From Miscanthus floridulus (Eukaryota; Streptophyta; Magnoliopsida; Poales; Poaceae): a stretch of 64,000 nt of DNA. The notes under the pieces are model-generated. The model worked only from the letters and a program-made list of their open reading frames with translations, was not told the DNA's origin and did no database searches. The position numbers were made by a program, and so were the translations under genes. Location: NCBI RefSeq assembly GCF_019320115.1, contig NC_089583.1, positions 75,905,368 to 75,969,367 on the forward strand, given 5' to 3'. Below, piece after piece: positions 35,500 through 48,600 of the stretch (position 1 is its first letter; each line of letters begins with the position of its first letter).

Positions 35500-37810
35500 C
35501 CAATGGTCATCGCCACAGTCGAGTTTAAATAAGTCTGCTCCGCCTAGGCATGTCCTGCCCCGCTCGGTAGTACCGCACTGCATCACGCTCGGTAGTGACG
35601 ACTCACGCGCCGCGTCCGCACCCTTGCCGGCGGTAGAGCCCCGGGCCGCTGTTCGACGGAGGAATCTTCATCCGTGCCGTTGAGCACATGCTGCCACCAT
35701 GCACGCGATGAGGGTCACATCCAGGAGGGGAAGAAAAACGGAGGAGGGCGATCAGAGCGGAGGTCCGATGCGGAACGACAGTTCCGTGCTGGAAAGGGGA
35801 AGACGAATGAGCGGATGAGAGGTAATATCGTGGCTGTTTTTTTTATTTTTTTTAATAATGTTGTGGCTGTTTTTTTTTTTTTGATAGGGGCCGGGCGGCA
35901 GTTTTTTAAGCGTGAGATGGAAGATATATTTGATAATGACGTGCGGTGGTTTTCTTCTGATGGATCCCACAACTGATACCTGTTGTCTATTTATGTGTGT
36001 GCGTTTTTTTTTTACAAAATTTAAACTATAACTAACCACTGTTTTCCGCGCTTCGCTTTGGGTGATGTGCTTGGTATAGGAAAAATCTTAGGAAATATGG
36101 CTCATATGTCTAATATGTTTTCTCATCGCGTTGCTACGAAAGGTTAGTCTATTTGGTACATTAAATGGAAAAATATGGGAATGAAAGGTAACATGTCTTT
36201 TTTCATTACAATGTTGTAAATGAACATAGAGGTTGGTTGTCATTACATTGTGCATATTCTAGGCCAGCAAATCAATGACATGTTAGTCGAAAGAAGTATT
36301 TGATGGAGTTGGGCTCAAACAACTAACACACTTAGATTCAAAGCACAACATTGGCTAGGATTACATTATAGGTGGAAAGAGCAAAAACTACAACACAAGT
36401 ATATCTCCTAACGCGAGGGTTTATAAAAGAGTGAATTAGGATCCACTCCCCTTAGGCGAAACTACAACACATTTCGTAAATCTGGAATTACATGAAAGAT
36501 TACACGACGTCGAACACTAAATTACACCAGGGATTTAAAGTTACATGGTTAAGAGCAACCTAGTACAACCAAGGCTTACTCCAGAAGTCGAGATAGACGA
36601 GGGCAATGGAGAAACAACAAGATAATGATTATCCAAAACATGGCGTATAACCAACAGATCCAGAAACAGGAGACTAAGAAGTCAAACATCGTGAACCCTA
36701 GGACCAAACTAACCAACGGTAGACTTGAACTTCTTCGAAAACCAGATCCCTTCTTCTTAGATTACACCATCGCCTCTGTCAGACGAACCTAGTTCCACAA
36801 TGACGACTAGATCTCGTAGCTCTGCTTCGGATTCGAGAGGGATGGGGATGAAGAATAAGAGCAAAGACCAAGGGCATCTTATAGTAGCGAACGGAGATGG
36901 GGCACAGCGCACCGGAAGTGGAGACGGCATGGATGGGATACACTGTCGGTTCACGCTGTGGGAATAAAGTCGGCCATGGCGCGCTCCCTGCGCAAGCGAG
37001 CGGAGGGGGAAATAAAGGAGAGGAGAGAGGGTTCGCTCGACGACGGAGGCGTGGGGGCGGCCGTGTCCCTAAAAGAAGAAAGAATGGAGGGGGTCCGGTA
37101 CGGGGACGAGGGCGAGGATCAAGAGAGGACCGAAGGCTAGAAAAAGGAGAAGTGCACAGTGCACGAGGACGACGAGTGCGGCACGACGTCGCGGACATGC
37201 GAGGACAGGGTGCTAATGGGCCCGACACCGACGACCTCCGCGGGGCACGCGGTGACATCGACCCGACGTGCGTAGCGTGGTTGAGCTGGTCACAGTGCTT
37301 GGGAGTTGACATCCACTCAGGCTTTTCTAAGCACTCCCTACTACCTAAGGCTAACTTTTCCTAGGTGTTCTTTTTTCCTTCCCTTGTCCACAATATGCGA
37401 CAACCTTTGTATGAAGTGAGATCGCAACATACATGTTTCCTCCGAAACCACCTCCTCTTGTTTACTTTGAGAGAACATTATTTCATCAACCCGTTGTGGA
37501 TTTCCTGTTCAAACACCTGAATTTTTATATCAAAAGTGGTATGGCGGTGTGACTTGGTAAAGGTACTTGGTCAACAACTTCGATACCAGCAGTGTGATGA
37601 GGAGTGTCACCATGTGGCAGCTGTTCCACAGGGGCCCTCGGTTTCGTCGTGGCGCCATAAGCTATTAACTAAGCAACTACTACCAACTTACACGCAATGA
37701 AGACGGTGGGGTCATAGACCACATAATCAGAGGAGTATTGCAAGGGAAGATTCAAACAACAAGGGCTCCTTTCGCAACAAGGGACAAGGACTTCAAATCC
37801 AACAACGGAT
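35500..37810. other. Intergenic sequence, no gene recognised
   Basis: A GC-rich stretch (36890-37280) holds ORFs on both strands with biased composition and no known domain. Two long T runs lie at 35838-35882 and 36006-36013. The remainder is AT-rich and without clear transposon ends. It may be old retrotransposon sequence. Confidence 0.4.
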
Positions 37811-38221
37811 TTGATTTAAAGAGATTCAAGTGTTCTGTTGGAACATCCACAATTAGTCAATATAGTGTCCTATGTTATCCAATCACGACAGGTCTGCTCG
37901 CATCTGAATGGTAATTTCTCTTGTAACCCACTTAACATCGCCCTAACTAAGCACGTCTAACGAGACTTAAGGTAGATGGACGCAACAACACAGTGAAATA
38001 AATAAAATGCATATTCCGAACGTCCTTATGCTAGTACAACATACAGGCACTTACTCTCCCATTCTCGACACATCGTTCACCTTTCCTACGATCGGACTAC
38101 CTCAACAACTACGGACGAAATACAACGAAAATATTACAATACCGGTGGACAGCGACGAAATACACTACTAACTACGGGTACATCATCCCAAGGCAACTAA
38201 TCTACTTTGGACCACGCATCT

Positions 38222-38860
38222 TCATTCCTGGGCTCGGCGGATTCTTCTACCACCCTGGCTATAGGATCTGCCTCCTCTCTTGGCAACGGCTGAGTGAGAG
38301 GAATCAAGGGTTCTACTTCTGACACTTCCGAGGGTGGAGGTGCAGTGCTGGCTGGTACTGACAACACTAGTTCTTCTTTCTGGAGGGTGGACAGGGATCC
38401 CCTCCACTGATCAAGGGATCCTGCCGTTCAGCAGCCAGCGTCCTCCAGCTTGGCCCTAGTGACAAGGTAGGCCTCTCCCAACTGATGGGCATGTCGAATC
38501 TTTAGCCTCCTTCAGAGCTTCCAACATGGCAGTCTCCTCGACTCTCAGCGGCTGCCACACTGGCATGCGCTTTGGCAAGCTACACCTGGCGCATTCTGGA
38601 GAAGATCTCGGCTTCCTTGGCTCACCGAAGGCACTTCCTTAGCTCCGAGGCTTGCCAATCATACTGCTCATCCAGAGCAAGCAGGTACGTGGTCAAGTGC
38701 ACCGCAGTAGGACTATCTTCTTATGCATCCCGCCCTTGCAAAGCCTCCATACGAGCCCTCCATGCCCGTCGATTCTTTTTCAAAGGTGGAAAGAACCTCA
38801 TGGGGGTACGAGCAATGGGCTCTTCATAGATCTAGCAAAGGTACCGCAAGGCTTTGAGGG
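38222..38860 (-). pseudogene. Retroelement-associated hypothetical protein remnant
   Basis: On the minus strand the sequence reads TPMRFFPPLKKNRRAWRARM, then EALQGRDA, a stop, EDSPTAVHLTTYLLALDEQY and AKEAEIFSRMRQV, with stops in between. I associate the RFFPPLKKNRRAWRARMEALQGRD-type segment with repeated proteins annotated around grass LTR retrotransposons, but cannot name a domain. The frame is broken and there are no LTRs nearby that I could pair. Confidence 0.35.
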
Positions 38861-38957
38861 CCACAACCTGGTAGACGTCGACGAAGCAAAAGCCGGTTAT
38901 GGTTACATTCCAGGCTTCAGTGATATCGGGGAACTCTTCACTCTTCCCAATGTAGAC

Positions 38958-39192
38958 GGTAACTTCACACTACTTAGTGCCATGCTTTTCATACTCACAG
39001 CCCACATACTCACAGATCACCAAGGCAGAGCAGTCAGTGGTCAGTGGTAACTTCACACTACTCAGTGCCATGCTGGAACCTTGGTGGACTGCGCCAGGAT
39101 CACAGCCCACATACTTGGGATCATCTTATACTCAACAGCTTATAAAGGCAGAGTGGTCAGTGGTCCTGGCGCAGTCCACCAAGGTTCCAGCA
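38958..39192. repeat. 29-bp perfect inverted repeat with nearby direct repeat
   Basis: The left arm is 39071-39099 (starts TGCTGGAACCTTGGTGG) and the right arm 39164-39192 is its exact complement, with a 64-base spacer. A 29-base direct repeat with one mismatch is at 38958-38986 and 39046-39074 (GGTAACTTCACACTACT...). CAGTGGTCAGTGGT words also recur between them. Confidence 0.9.
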
Positions 39193-39239
39193 CAAGATCA
39201 CTATAAATGAATCGACCGAATTTTTCGTGCGCTCAAGGC

Positions 39240-40084
39240 GAGCGATGTCCGAGGCTATTAATGACTAATATGACTGCAAGACAAGGTTCCGACAAGAGCC
39301 TAGAAAAGAGTACAGGGAGACACGGGTCACGACAGGCGTGAACCACAGGCGACGCGAAGCACAAAGCCACACTTTAGCATTAACTCTAGAACATGAACGA
39401 GTCAGTCGTGCACCATACGACACGCGTGCCACCTATGGATGGCATATCTGCAAGCAATACATGCACTACAATGCACAAACAGGATATGCATGAATGCACG
39501 TCCTATGAGTCCTTCTACTTGTTGCCAACATATAAGGCAATCATTCTTAGATTTTTGGCACAACGATCTCTCCTTGTAGCTAGTCGATACTATCAGACTA
39601 TGCTCAGGGTTAGTGTACCTGCAGATAACTTGATTAAGCCTACCTAAGTCAGCAGAGTGCCATCTATTCTGGATACATAACTATAGTAATAGGGCTACTT
39701 ATATAACTTCGCATGCAACGTCCTAACTTTTTGAAAAGAATTTATTATCAAGTTTTAGTTTAGAAATAGGTTCCGAAGCTTTATTTCCTCATTTATGCCG
39801 ATGGTGCTGCTGGTAGTGTAGGGCACAGGAGCGGTGCAACGAAGGCAACAGATCTTCGGCCGTAGTCCATAGTGATCACCCTGATGTTTGCCATGGTGAG
39901 GTGGACACGGAGGTGGTAAGGGATGATGGGACGCTGCACGGCTGGAAAGTTGAACCTGCACTGGCTAGGGAGCCAGTATTAATGGCGACCAACCCCAACC
40001 AACGACCACCTCGGGAGCAATGTGCACGCAACCCAAGCTGTCTCTTAGATGCATGGATGCATGTGTAAGTACAAATGTTCCTGC
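39240..40084. other. Intergenic sequence, nothing recognised
   Basis: No domain-bearing ORF or transposon terminus was seen. Confidence 0.4.
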
Positions 40085-40210
40085 ATGGTCGGTGAATTAT
40101 TTTTATCTGATGGTAAGGAGGAGAGACATTAAATGTGTCCACCTGCCTGACTTGTTTTTATGTGATGGTAGCATGGAGGGGAGGCATTAAATGTGTCCAC
40201 CTGCTTTTGA
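40085..40210. repeat. Two-unit repeat, possible left terminal repeat of a large element
   Basis: Two units with the core ACATTAAATGTGTCCACCTG / GCATTAAATGTGTCCACCTG occur about 60 bases apart. Their reverse complement resembles the two units at 52336-52450 (core GGTGGGCACATTTAATGCC). The outside-to-inside order is the same at both ends. Confidence 0.5.
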
Positions 40211-42506
40211 CCCACCCTGCGTAGGTGCAGATGTCCAGTGCTTTCAAATTTACTGAGTGAATTTTTGGATAGCTTAGGGAGGCACTCGCCATCTTGTTTT
40301 ATATAGTTTGCACGTCCAGTCTATTGCACTCATCGTATAAATTATCCGGGGATCACCATTTATTGCTTTATCTTTACCGTGTTTTTTTGGCGGGTCTTTA
40401 CCTGTGCTTTTAGTGGACTATAAAACTTTATTCACGAATAATTTTGAGTGTTAACACTTAAGTACTCTCTCCATCCTAAAATGAATATAATTATCACTTT
40501 TTAATATGTTAGATAATTTTAAATTTAATCAATGAGATAGAGGGTGTGGTTTTAAAGACGCGGCCAGAGATAGCGTGATGTGAACCTCAGGAATTGCCTT
40601 CTACTTTGTTAGGACCATATAAAATCTTACAGGCACGGTTTACACTTCCAAGGCTTTGAAAAAGTTAGTTCAAATTTGGTCACCTCCATTCTTTTTACAT
40701 TCATACTTTCGCTACCTGTGGCCGGGGAGGAGCTGTGCCACCGGTGCTCAGCTTCTCACCATTAATGGTGTCGTTGTGGCGCCATGGCTGCATAGGACGA
40801 TGGGACGATGCTGCAGGTGGGCGGTGCGGCGTGTAGCGGGGGGGTGGATGCTCGGCATGCATGGCCGGTGGCTCGTAACATGATGGTCGGCACGCATGCG
40901 AGCACGAACCGCGTGCATGCTGCTGAGGCCTTTGCTTGTGCTTGCGTGCTAACTTTGCATGGTGCATGCAAATGGACGGCGGCTAGTTAGTGTGGTTAAA
41001 GGTAACAAGGTGCTGCTTGTGCGTGCATGGTAAATGTGGTGGTTGTCTACGTACGTGCTTGCCTTGCTCTATTTGTTGTGCATACACAATTGTGCTGCTC
41101 GTGCTGCTGCCATGCATGGAGAAGGGAGAAGGAGGGAAGGTGGAAGGTGGGACCCGCTGTCGTGGCGGCATGCGAGCTGCCACAGTCGGCGAGGGCCGTC
41201 CGGGCACTGGTGCGCTGCGGCGGCGATGGTGGTGGGGTCGGCGCACGCGGCGTTGTCGGGCATCAGGCAACAAAAGACCAAGTCATCAAAACTATTTTAT
41301 TTCTTGCTCATGTGTCTGTAATTCGACCATCTTAACCATGCCAACGTTCCATTGAAGCACAATCAGCAGACACATTATATATGTCATGTGGTTGTCTGCT
41401 TTTATGTTGTGAGCAGACTACTGTTTACTTAGTCGTGGAATTGAAACACCATGGAAAACATAATCTAAGATCAACCACAATGTTGCAGAAAAGTAGTCCA
41501 TAGGCATTAGAATAGTCTACCAGCTAGCTAAAATATTATAGACTTTGTATGTATCAGTATATCTTTGGTTATATGACACATGGTAGGTAAGTTAATGCAC
41601 TTATAGAATGTCCCTAGGTACACGTGAATTTTTGAGAGTACTGCCACTGGGTGCCAGTGGGTGTGCTAGTCCTTGTCGTCATAGGCAAGTGTGCTTGCCC
41701 AGAATTATGCTAATGATGCTTAGGCTTCGAGTGTTCTGTGGCCAAGTTGTTTGTTAACACGGTAATAGAGTTTGATTAGGAGATGCTCCTTCTCATTAAA
41801 TATGGAATACATGTCATCACAAACGCACACCACATGTATATATCTGAAGGTGGCAAACAAGGGCAGGTACATATGCGAGCTTACACATAGCCAATGTACA
41901 CACAAACTACTGCAGGGATGAACTACAATGAGGGCTTCTCCAGTGGGGATAGAAAAGTGACTCATCATCCAATGTGGAGGCCAGAAAAATCGACCGACTA
42001 GAGTATACGACTCTTGTAGAAGAGAGAGAAAAATCAACTCATGTTTTAGGGTTAACTCCTCCTGAATAAACAAAGAATTTGGGACACCTGTAAGAGCCAA
42101 GAGCAGAGACGGAGCGATGGGGCCAGAGCCAAGTCGAGCGGGGGCGAGCGACTTAGGCGGCGGCGACAGGCGATGAGTCAAACGGCAGTGGTGGCAGCAG
42201 CCAATGAGTTGAACGCCGATGGTGGTAGTTTGCATCGTCTCCACACAGAGGGAGCTCAGCCGTCCTGCACGGCGACGACTGCCGTTTTGTACGCCAGCCC
42301 TGGCAGCGGCAACGTGCATGAACTACAACCTCCGTCTGAACCAGGCATGCGACGACACTTCAGCATTCAGAACTACCGGAGTTGGAAGAAAGCAGTATGA
42401 TGGAAGAAACAAAGGCCGCTAAATAGTACTATCTTACATACTACATGTTTCAAAAATGAAAGGAACACACTGGATGCCTATAAACTCACCAAGGAAAATT
42501 CTTGTG
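40211..42506. other. Intergenic sequence, no gene recognised
   Basis: A GC-rich patch at 40720-41260 has ORFs in several frames without known domains. 42060-42420 is also GC-richer. The rest is AT-rich and shows no terminal repeats. Confidence 0.4.
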
Positions 42507-42697
42507 TCACCAGCACATGAGGACAACGGAGACCGTTGTGGGCAATGTAAATTCAACCATCCAGTGGGAGTCAACAGGTCTATAACCCAATTTTGCATTT
42601 GAAACTCTGAAACTACTGAAAACGTAGATGTCATCCTCCTGTATGAGTGCTTCTTGGTTTCCACCTCAGGACCTAGGATTTCACCATACATGTTACC
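42507..42697 (-). pseudogene. DUF223 / replication protein A-like exon, frameshifted
   Basis: The minus strand after a CAG acceptor at 42698-42700 starts GNMYGEI. After a frame change it reads EALIQEDDIYVFSSFRVSNA and KLGYRPVDSHWMVEFTLPTT, then stops at 42507. This order (GN.MY..I, then a DDIYVFS.F.V..A segment, then YRPVD...M.EFT..T) is the pattern of plant DUF223 proteins related to the RPA large subunit OB fold, which are common near Helitrons and other transposons. The frameshift and early TGA show it is broken. No zinc-finger or second OB part was found. Confidence 0.5.
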
Positions 42698-43411
42698 CTG
42701 CGACAGACATGGGAGCAAATATATAAGTATCTGTATATACATGTGAATCATATGTAGTTGGTACTATAGCTAGAAAGATAAGGCAAGAAAGTTCTAAATA
42801 AAAACCAATAGTCCATAAGCAAAATGAATGTGTTACTGGGCTCACAAATAGTCCAAAACCGTGAGCCCCTTAAGCACTATTGTACTACATCAAAGCCCAC
42901 TGATTACATATTATAAATCAGCCAACTCGCTAATAGACTACTGAAACCAGGATCGTGAACTTGACAAGCTAATAGATCGAAGCAAACTTCAGATATTATT
43001 TCAGGAGACCTAAAATTATGGTTTGTATCCAAAACGTAATCAGAGAAATCTCGAAATGCTTCTTATAGCACGAAGTTCAACATGGCACAATACATATTCA
43101 GAGTTATTTCAGTTCAAACCATTTTAATTCGGTGGTAGTGGCTGAATACATTATGCAATATACCTAAATTTTGTAGCTTTTTCCATATGAAGTTATTTAG
43201 GATCTAACTTCTTCGTGTCCACTTTTAAAAAAACTGGAGTATTGAAATTATGGAGAGTCCCAAACTCCTATAACTGAAACCTGATATTTCAAAGCTCCAA
43301 TCACTTAGCACATGTGTAACTTATTTACAGGTAAGCATGAAAATATTCAGTAACTTATATAATGCATACATGATGAAAACCAAGAAAAAATGATAGGAGC
43401 ATTGGTAGTAC

Positions 43412-43521
43412 CATTTCAGGTTGAGCTATGAGCTTCAAAATTTCAGTAGCTGGCAAACCTTTAAGCATACATCCTGCATTGCCGTCATCATTCATTAGTG
43501 CCATAATGTTTGGTACAAAAC
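43412..43521 (-). other. Candidate isolated exon, unknown protein
   Basis: The open minus-strand segment reading NIMALMNDDGNAGCMLKGLP and ATEILKLIAQPEM is bounded by an AG at 43522-43523 and a GT at 43410-43411. The surroundings are AT-rich like an intron. I do not recognise the protein. It lies 0.7 kb upstream (on the minus strand) of the DUF223-like exon and could belong to the same decayed gene. Confidence 0.25.
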
Positions 43522-43819
43522 CTATCATCACCAAATCCAAATGTAAAAAATCAGAAATCACCACATCCTATCTCACACACGAAATCAAAATCAGAATTAC
43601 CACAGTCATCTCGTCTCCCAACCCCAGCCATCACCAAATTTCCAAATCATGAATCATCACAGGCTACAGCCCAATCCACATACCAAATCAAAAAAACACC
43701 AGACACAGCGGATCGACAAAAGGCAGAGCCATAGAGGGTCAAAGGAGCACACAGGAGGCCACAGCTGCACAGGTGCAGGCACGCAAAAAAATATTTGGAA
43801 ATGCTAATAAGGAACTATG

Positions 43820-45688
43820 TGAAAGCTCTAGTTTAGTTTTGGTGAATTAATGAAACCTTAAGTGCTAACCTAGTTTATCAAGTGATCACGAGATAGGTAG
43901 TACATTCCAAGTGGTGAAGCAAATGAAGATCATGACATGATGATGGTGATGCCATGGTGATGATCAAGTGCTTGGACTTGAAAAAATGAAAGAGAAAAAT
44001 AAAAGGCTCAAGGCAAAGGTATAAATGGTAGGAGCTATTTTGTTTTGGTGATCAAGACACTTAGAGAGTGTGATCACATTTAGGTTCGATAGTCGTACTA
44101 TTAAGAGGGGTGAAACTCGTATCGAAATGCGGTTATCAAAGTGTCACTAGATGCTCTAACTCATTGCATATGCATTTAGGATCTAGTGGAGTGCTAACAC
44201 CCTTGAAAATGTTTGTGAAAATATGCTAACGCATGTGCACAAAGTGATACACTTGGTGGTTGGCATATTTGAGCAAGGGTTAGAAACTTCACCAGCGGAG
44301 TGTCCGCCCGTAGAGTGCGGACAGTCCGACGGTGCCACTGGCGCTCTAGACAGAAAAGACGGAGGGTCACTATAAGTGACCAGACGCAGAGGGCGCGCAG
44401 CGTTGGTCTCTGACTGGACGCTAGGTCACTTAGTGATCGGACGCTGACAGGGTGCGTCCAGTCCTGCTGACGTGGCAGCACACAGGGGAGTCATCGTGTG
44501 ATCGGACGCTGGGTGTGTCCGGTCGAGCATGACCGGACGTGTCCGGTCGTGAAAAATCATTTCTGAATACTTATTGGAAATGACCGGACGCTGAGGTCCA
44601 GCGTCCGGTCACTTCGCAGCAGCGCATCCGATCAACACTTGACCGTTGAGATCGAGCGCTCAGTATTTGAAGAGAGGGGACACGTGGCGTGCATCGCACG
44701 CCCGAACGCTGGGGTCCAGCATTCGGTCAATATGACCGGAGCGTCCGGTCACCCCATGTTGTGCCCAGTGAAGAGGTATAATGGCTCTATTTCGTGGGGG
44801 CTCACTCTCTTAGTCATTTGCATTGACATAGCAACCTTATGAGCTTAGCCAAAGCCCTCACACTCATCTTCATCATTGATTCAATATCTTTGTGAGATTG
44901 GGAGTGAATCCAAGTGCTTTCTTTGAGTGTTTGTATCTAGAGGCACTTGGTGTTCGTGCTTCACTGCGGGATTCGCTTGTTACTCTTGGTGGTTGCCGCC
45001 ACCTAGATGGCTTAGAGCAGCGAGAATCGTCGAGCGGAGGATGGTGATTGTCTCCGGCTTCGATCGTAGTGATTGTGAGGGGTTCTTGATCTTTTCCCGG
45101 CGGAGAGCAAAAGATACTCTAGTGAATTGCTCGTGGCTTGTGTGATCCTCATCTTGTGTTGGTTGTGCGGCACCCTATTGAGGGTTTGGCGTATGATGCC
45201 AATTAGCGCGTGAACCTCCAAGTGAGTGAATCGCCACAACGAGGATTAGATTGCCGGCAAGCAAGTGAACCTCGATAAAAAAATCATTGTGTTCATCATT
45301 TGATTCCGAGGTGATTGGTTTTCATTGGTATTCATTCTTGTGATTGATTGGCTCCTTCCTCGATACGACGGTATAAACAAATTGCTCACTCTCTTTACAT
45401 TACTACAAACTAGTTATCAAACTCTTTAGTGTAGCTAGTTGTGAGAGCTTATTAGTTTGGTTAGTGTGGCTCTTTAGTTAGCCTTTGAGAGCACACTAAC
45501 TTAGTGTAGTGCCATAGTCATTGTGTGGTTAGAATCTATAGAAACTAGAATTGTGGTAGGTGGCTTGCATTTTTAGTAGGCTAGCGCAACACTTGCTTCG
45601 CCTCATAACTCTCTAACCGGTTTGCTAAGTGTTGTTGTAGAAATTCTTAATAGGCTATTCACCCCCCTCTAGCCATTAGGACCTTTCA
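43820..45688 (+). mobile_element. Solo LTR of a copia-type retrotransposon, TSD CTATG
   Basis: The 1869-bp element starts TGAAAGCTCTAG and ends GGACCTTTCA, flanked by perfect 5-bp duplications CTATG (43815-43819 and 45689-45693). The end phrase CTATTCACCCCCCTCTAG precedes the CA end, as in grass SIRE/Maximus-like copia LTRs, which supports plus orientation. The U3 part (44290-44770) is crowded with GACCGGACGC / GTCCGGTCA words in both directions. There is no internal domain, so it is a solo LTR made by unequal recombination. Confidence 0.9.
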
Positions 45689-45693
45689 CTATG

Positions 45694-48600
45694 TAAAGTG
45701 GCAATCCAGCAAGGCAATTCCTGAAGAGTGAGCAACAAAAATCAAGCTGCAATTCAGTAATGCAAGCTGTCAGATGTAGAGATTTTTTTGGGACTACGCT
45801 CTAACGCATCGACTCTATCTGACACAAGCAAACTTATATAGAGGGGATGGAACTCAGCCATGAAAATATTACTAAAATGTGCTATGGCATATATAAAATG
45901 AGATGAAGACATATTTGCTTGTAGATCTATAATATTTCATTTTAAGTATAAATAGGGAACCCAAGTTGCATTATGCACCCCCAAATTCCATCCCGTTAAG
46001 CCTGATCTTTTTTTTTTGAGATTTTAGATATAAACCTGAAACCGTTTGTATGCCAAAAAAAAGGGAATCTGCACAAATCATAAATAGCAGAGGCGATGTA
46101 GTTGGCTTTGATGAACTTTAGAGGATAACCAGCAAGCGGCTTCAGGCTTTCACTGATAGCCATGATTCTCAAACCCCGGGATTAGAAGATAAAATGGCAT
46201 CCTTGGAATCGTTTTAAAATAATATGTTAGTAATTAGCATATGGAAAATGCAGAACACAAGCAATCATATATTAGTAGGAAATACCAGATAAATATTGCA
46301 TGCATTTATATTGGTTTAGCATCTGTGCAGCTGGGATTTGTCCAAGCTTAAAACTAAGGACCTAGATGCACATCAAGCCATTAGCTATTATGTTCAAATG
46401 CAAACCAGATAGTGACCTGGAAAAATAGGAAGCTGTGTTCATGTTCATGTACTTTTGTGTAGTTTTATGTTTTTATCATCATTAGAGCACTATTAAATTG
46501 AAGTTGGAATCCACACTATCCCTCCTCAGCACAAATCAAAGTTTGAATTTAACCAAGTAGCAAACTCACTGTAATGGGGAAACAATTTAGGAAAATGTGG
46601 CATCTTAGCTGAGAAGATGAATCAGCAAAATCATTGAAAAACAGAGGCACATGGCCAAACTAAGGTGAGCTTAGGAGGTGACAAAAAGAGGGACATAGAG
46701 TGGCGGCGATGTCCATCTGAAATGCAGAGGTCAACACCATGTCATACATTTTCGAGATGGAGGGAAAATCTATAGATTTTTAAAAAGATGTAAGCAGCAC
46801 TAGAGGAAGGGAGTAGGTAACTTTACGTGAAAAGCTGTTCTAACAATAGCAACTAACATTGTCAGTGTCGGAAAATACTGCACACGCATACTGCTATGAC
46901 TAACATTACAAATATAGATAAATTGTATCAAAGGAAGGCAGCCTCAATTGACAACCTGCTGTTGACATGGAGATCAAAAAAGGCAAATCTGCATACAAAG
47001 GTATTGCCTACTGACCAGACAATGTTTTAGTTTGATGCCATCTAATTAGAAGGGGTGTGTATCTAATGGAAAAATAGTTCAATGCAAAAGAACTAATTCT
47101 ATATGCAAGAAATGTATAAAATTCATAGGAATTTCTGTATAACATATAGGTAAACCAAATTGGAAATGGGGAAAAAATAAAGAAGTATTTCAGAGTTAAG
47201 CTCCTGACATGTCCATCTTTTTTCACCTTTTGCTTGATATATGACTGAATGCACCTAAACACAATAAAGGGGCAGTCGATAGGGTTTAGGATATGTACGC
47301 ACAACAATAATAACAGAGAAGCATTGAAATGAGAAAATGCAATAATGGGATACCTGTCATATACAGAATAGTTCGCCTTAAGGCCAAAAAAGGATCTAGA
47401 TGGTAAACGAATAGCCAACTTGAATCAGAACTAGCATATCATCAGATATTACAATGGGAGCACATGAAGAAGCAAAATGCATTTTCTTTGCTAAGGACTC
47501 CATGGATAAACTTAAGTACAGCCGGCAAACAGTACATGAGATTCAATATGTATTGTATTAAACATCAATAGGATAATTTTTTCCCAAAAAAAAAGCGCCA
47601 AGTTTATCAAGCAGCATCCAGAATCTGAATGGGAACCTCAGTACACAGGGATATATGTAGGTGTTCTTTCTTGTAGCAATTTCTGGCCGGCTAGGACTAT
47701 CAGGTCTATTGTAAACCAATAGTGATTTTATTCACATACACTTCAGAGCAAAACAAAAGGATTAGAAGCCACTACATTTGTCAAAAGGAGGCTAAACAAC
47801 TGGCACTTGTTAAATCATTGAAAGAAATGCAGTCTACCTGCATGATCACCATTCTCTCCCTGTTGAAATTAACCGTGGATGTTGAGTGCCTTATTTTTTT
47901 TCTCAACATAGCATGGGACACATAATTACTCTGTATTCAGTGCTCCTGCGCATGGCTTGTTTAGATTCTACAAAACAAAGCAGATAACTGGATTCAGTTT
48001 ATATATCACAAGGAAAATCAAAACCAATTATAGAGTGCATAGAGAAGACACAACCTGAACATACTAAAAAAGAAAATTACTTGGAGTGGTTAGAATGCCT
48101 GTTTTTTTTTTTTTTGCCTGGTTGGAATACAATTAGTTATACCCATGCCATATGTAATGCTAGAGATAGGGAAGATAGGGAAATTGTGAATCTAAAAATG
48201 GATCCCTTTGTATAGGATAGGTTAGAAAATATGGAGCACATGTAATAAAGACAAAGGAGCTGCGCTACCCAATGAAAATTGTGGGGGAAATCATCACCCA
48301 GGGGGAGAGGAGGGAAGGGAGAGCAGCAGTTCCCTGGCAAGCATAGGTTACCGGGAGAAAATTTGTTTGAAAGAAAATTAAACAGGAAAAATAGAATGCT
48401 TAAAAAGAAGATAAGCTGTTAACCTGCAAATAATATGACCTGAGATATGATAAACATAAACATGAAATGGGATACTAACACAAGGCTGATGCAGAGGTCA
48501 CTCAGTAGCTACAAGATTAGTCCAAATTGTTTCTACATGCAATATTTCCAACAGACTGCCCGAACGCTATCAGAGTATATTCATAAATTGCTCACAGATC

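Noticed and set aside
40461..40545. Possible Stowaway MITE starting AGTACTCTCTCCATCC
   Set aside because: Only one weak end is seen (the other ends GAGATAGAGGG); too degenerate to call.
44290..44770. The repeated CCGGAC words as a possible CRISPR-like array
   Set aside because: The words are short, irregularly spaced, in both orientations and inside a plant solo LTR; a plant nuclear context rules out CRISPR.
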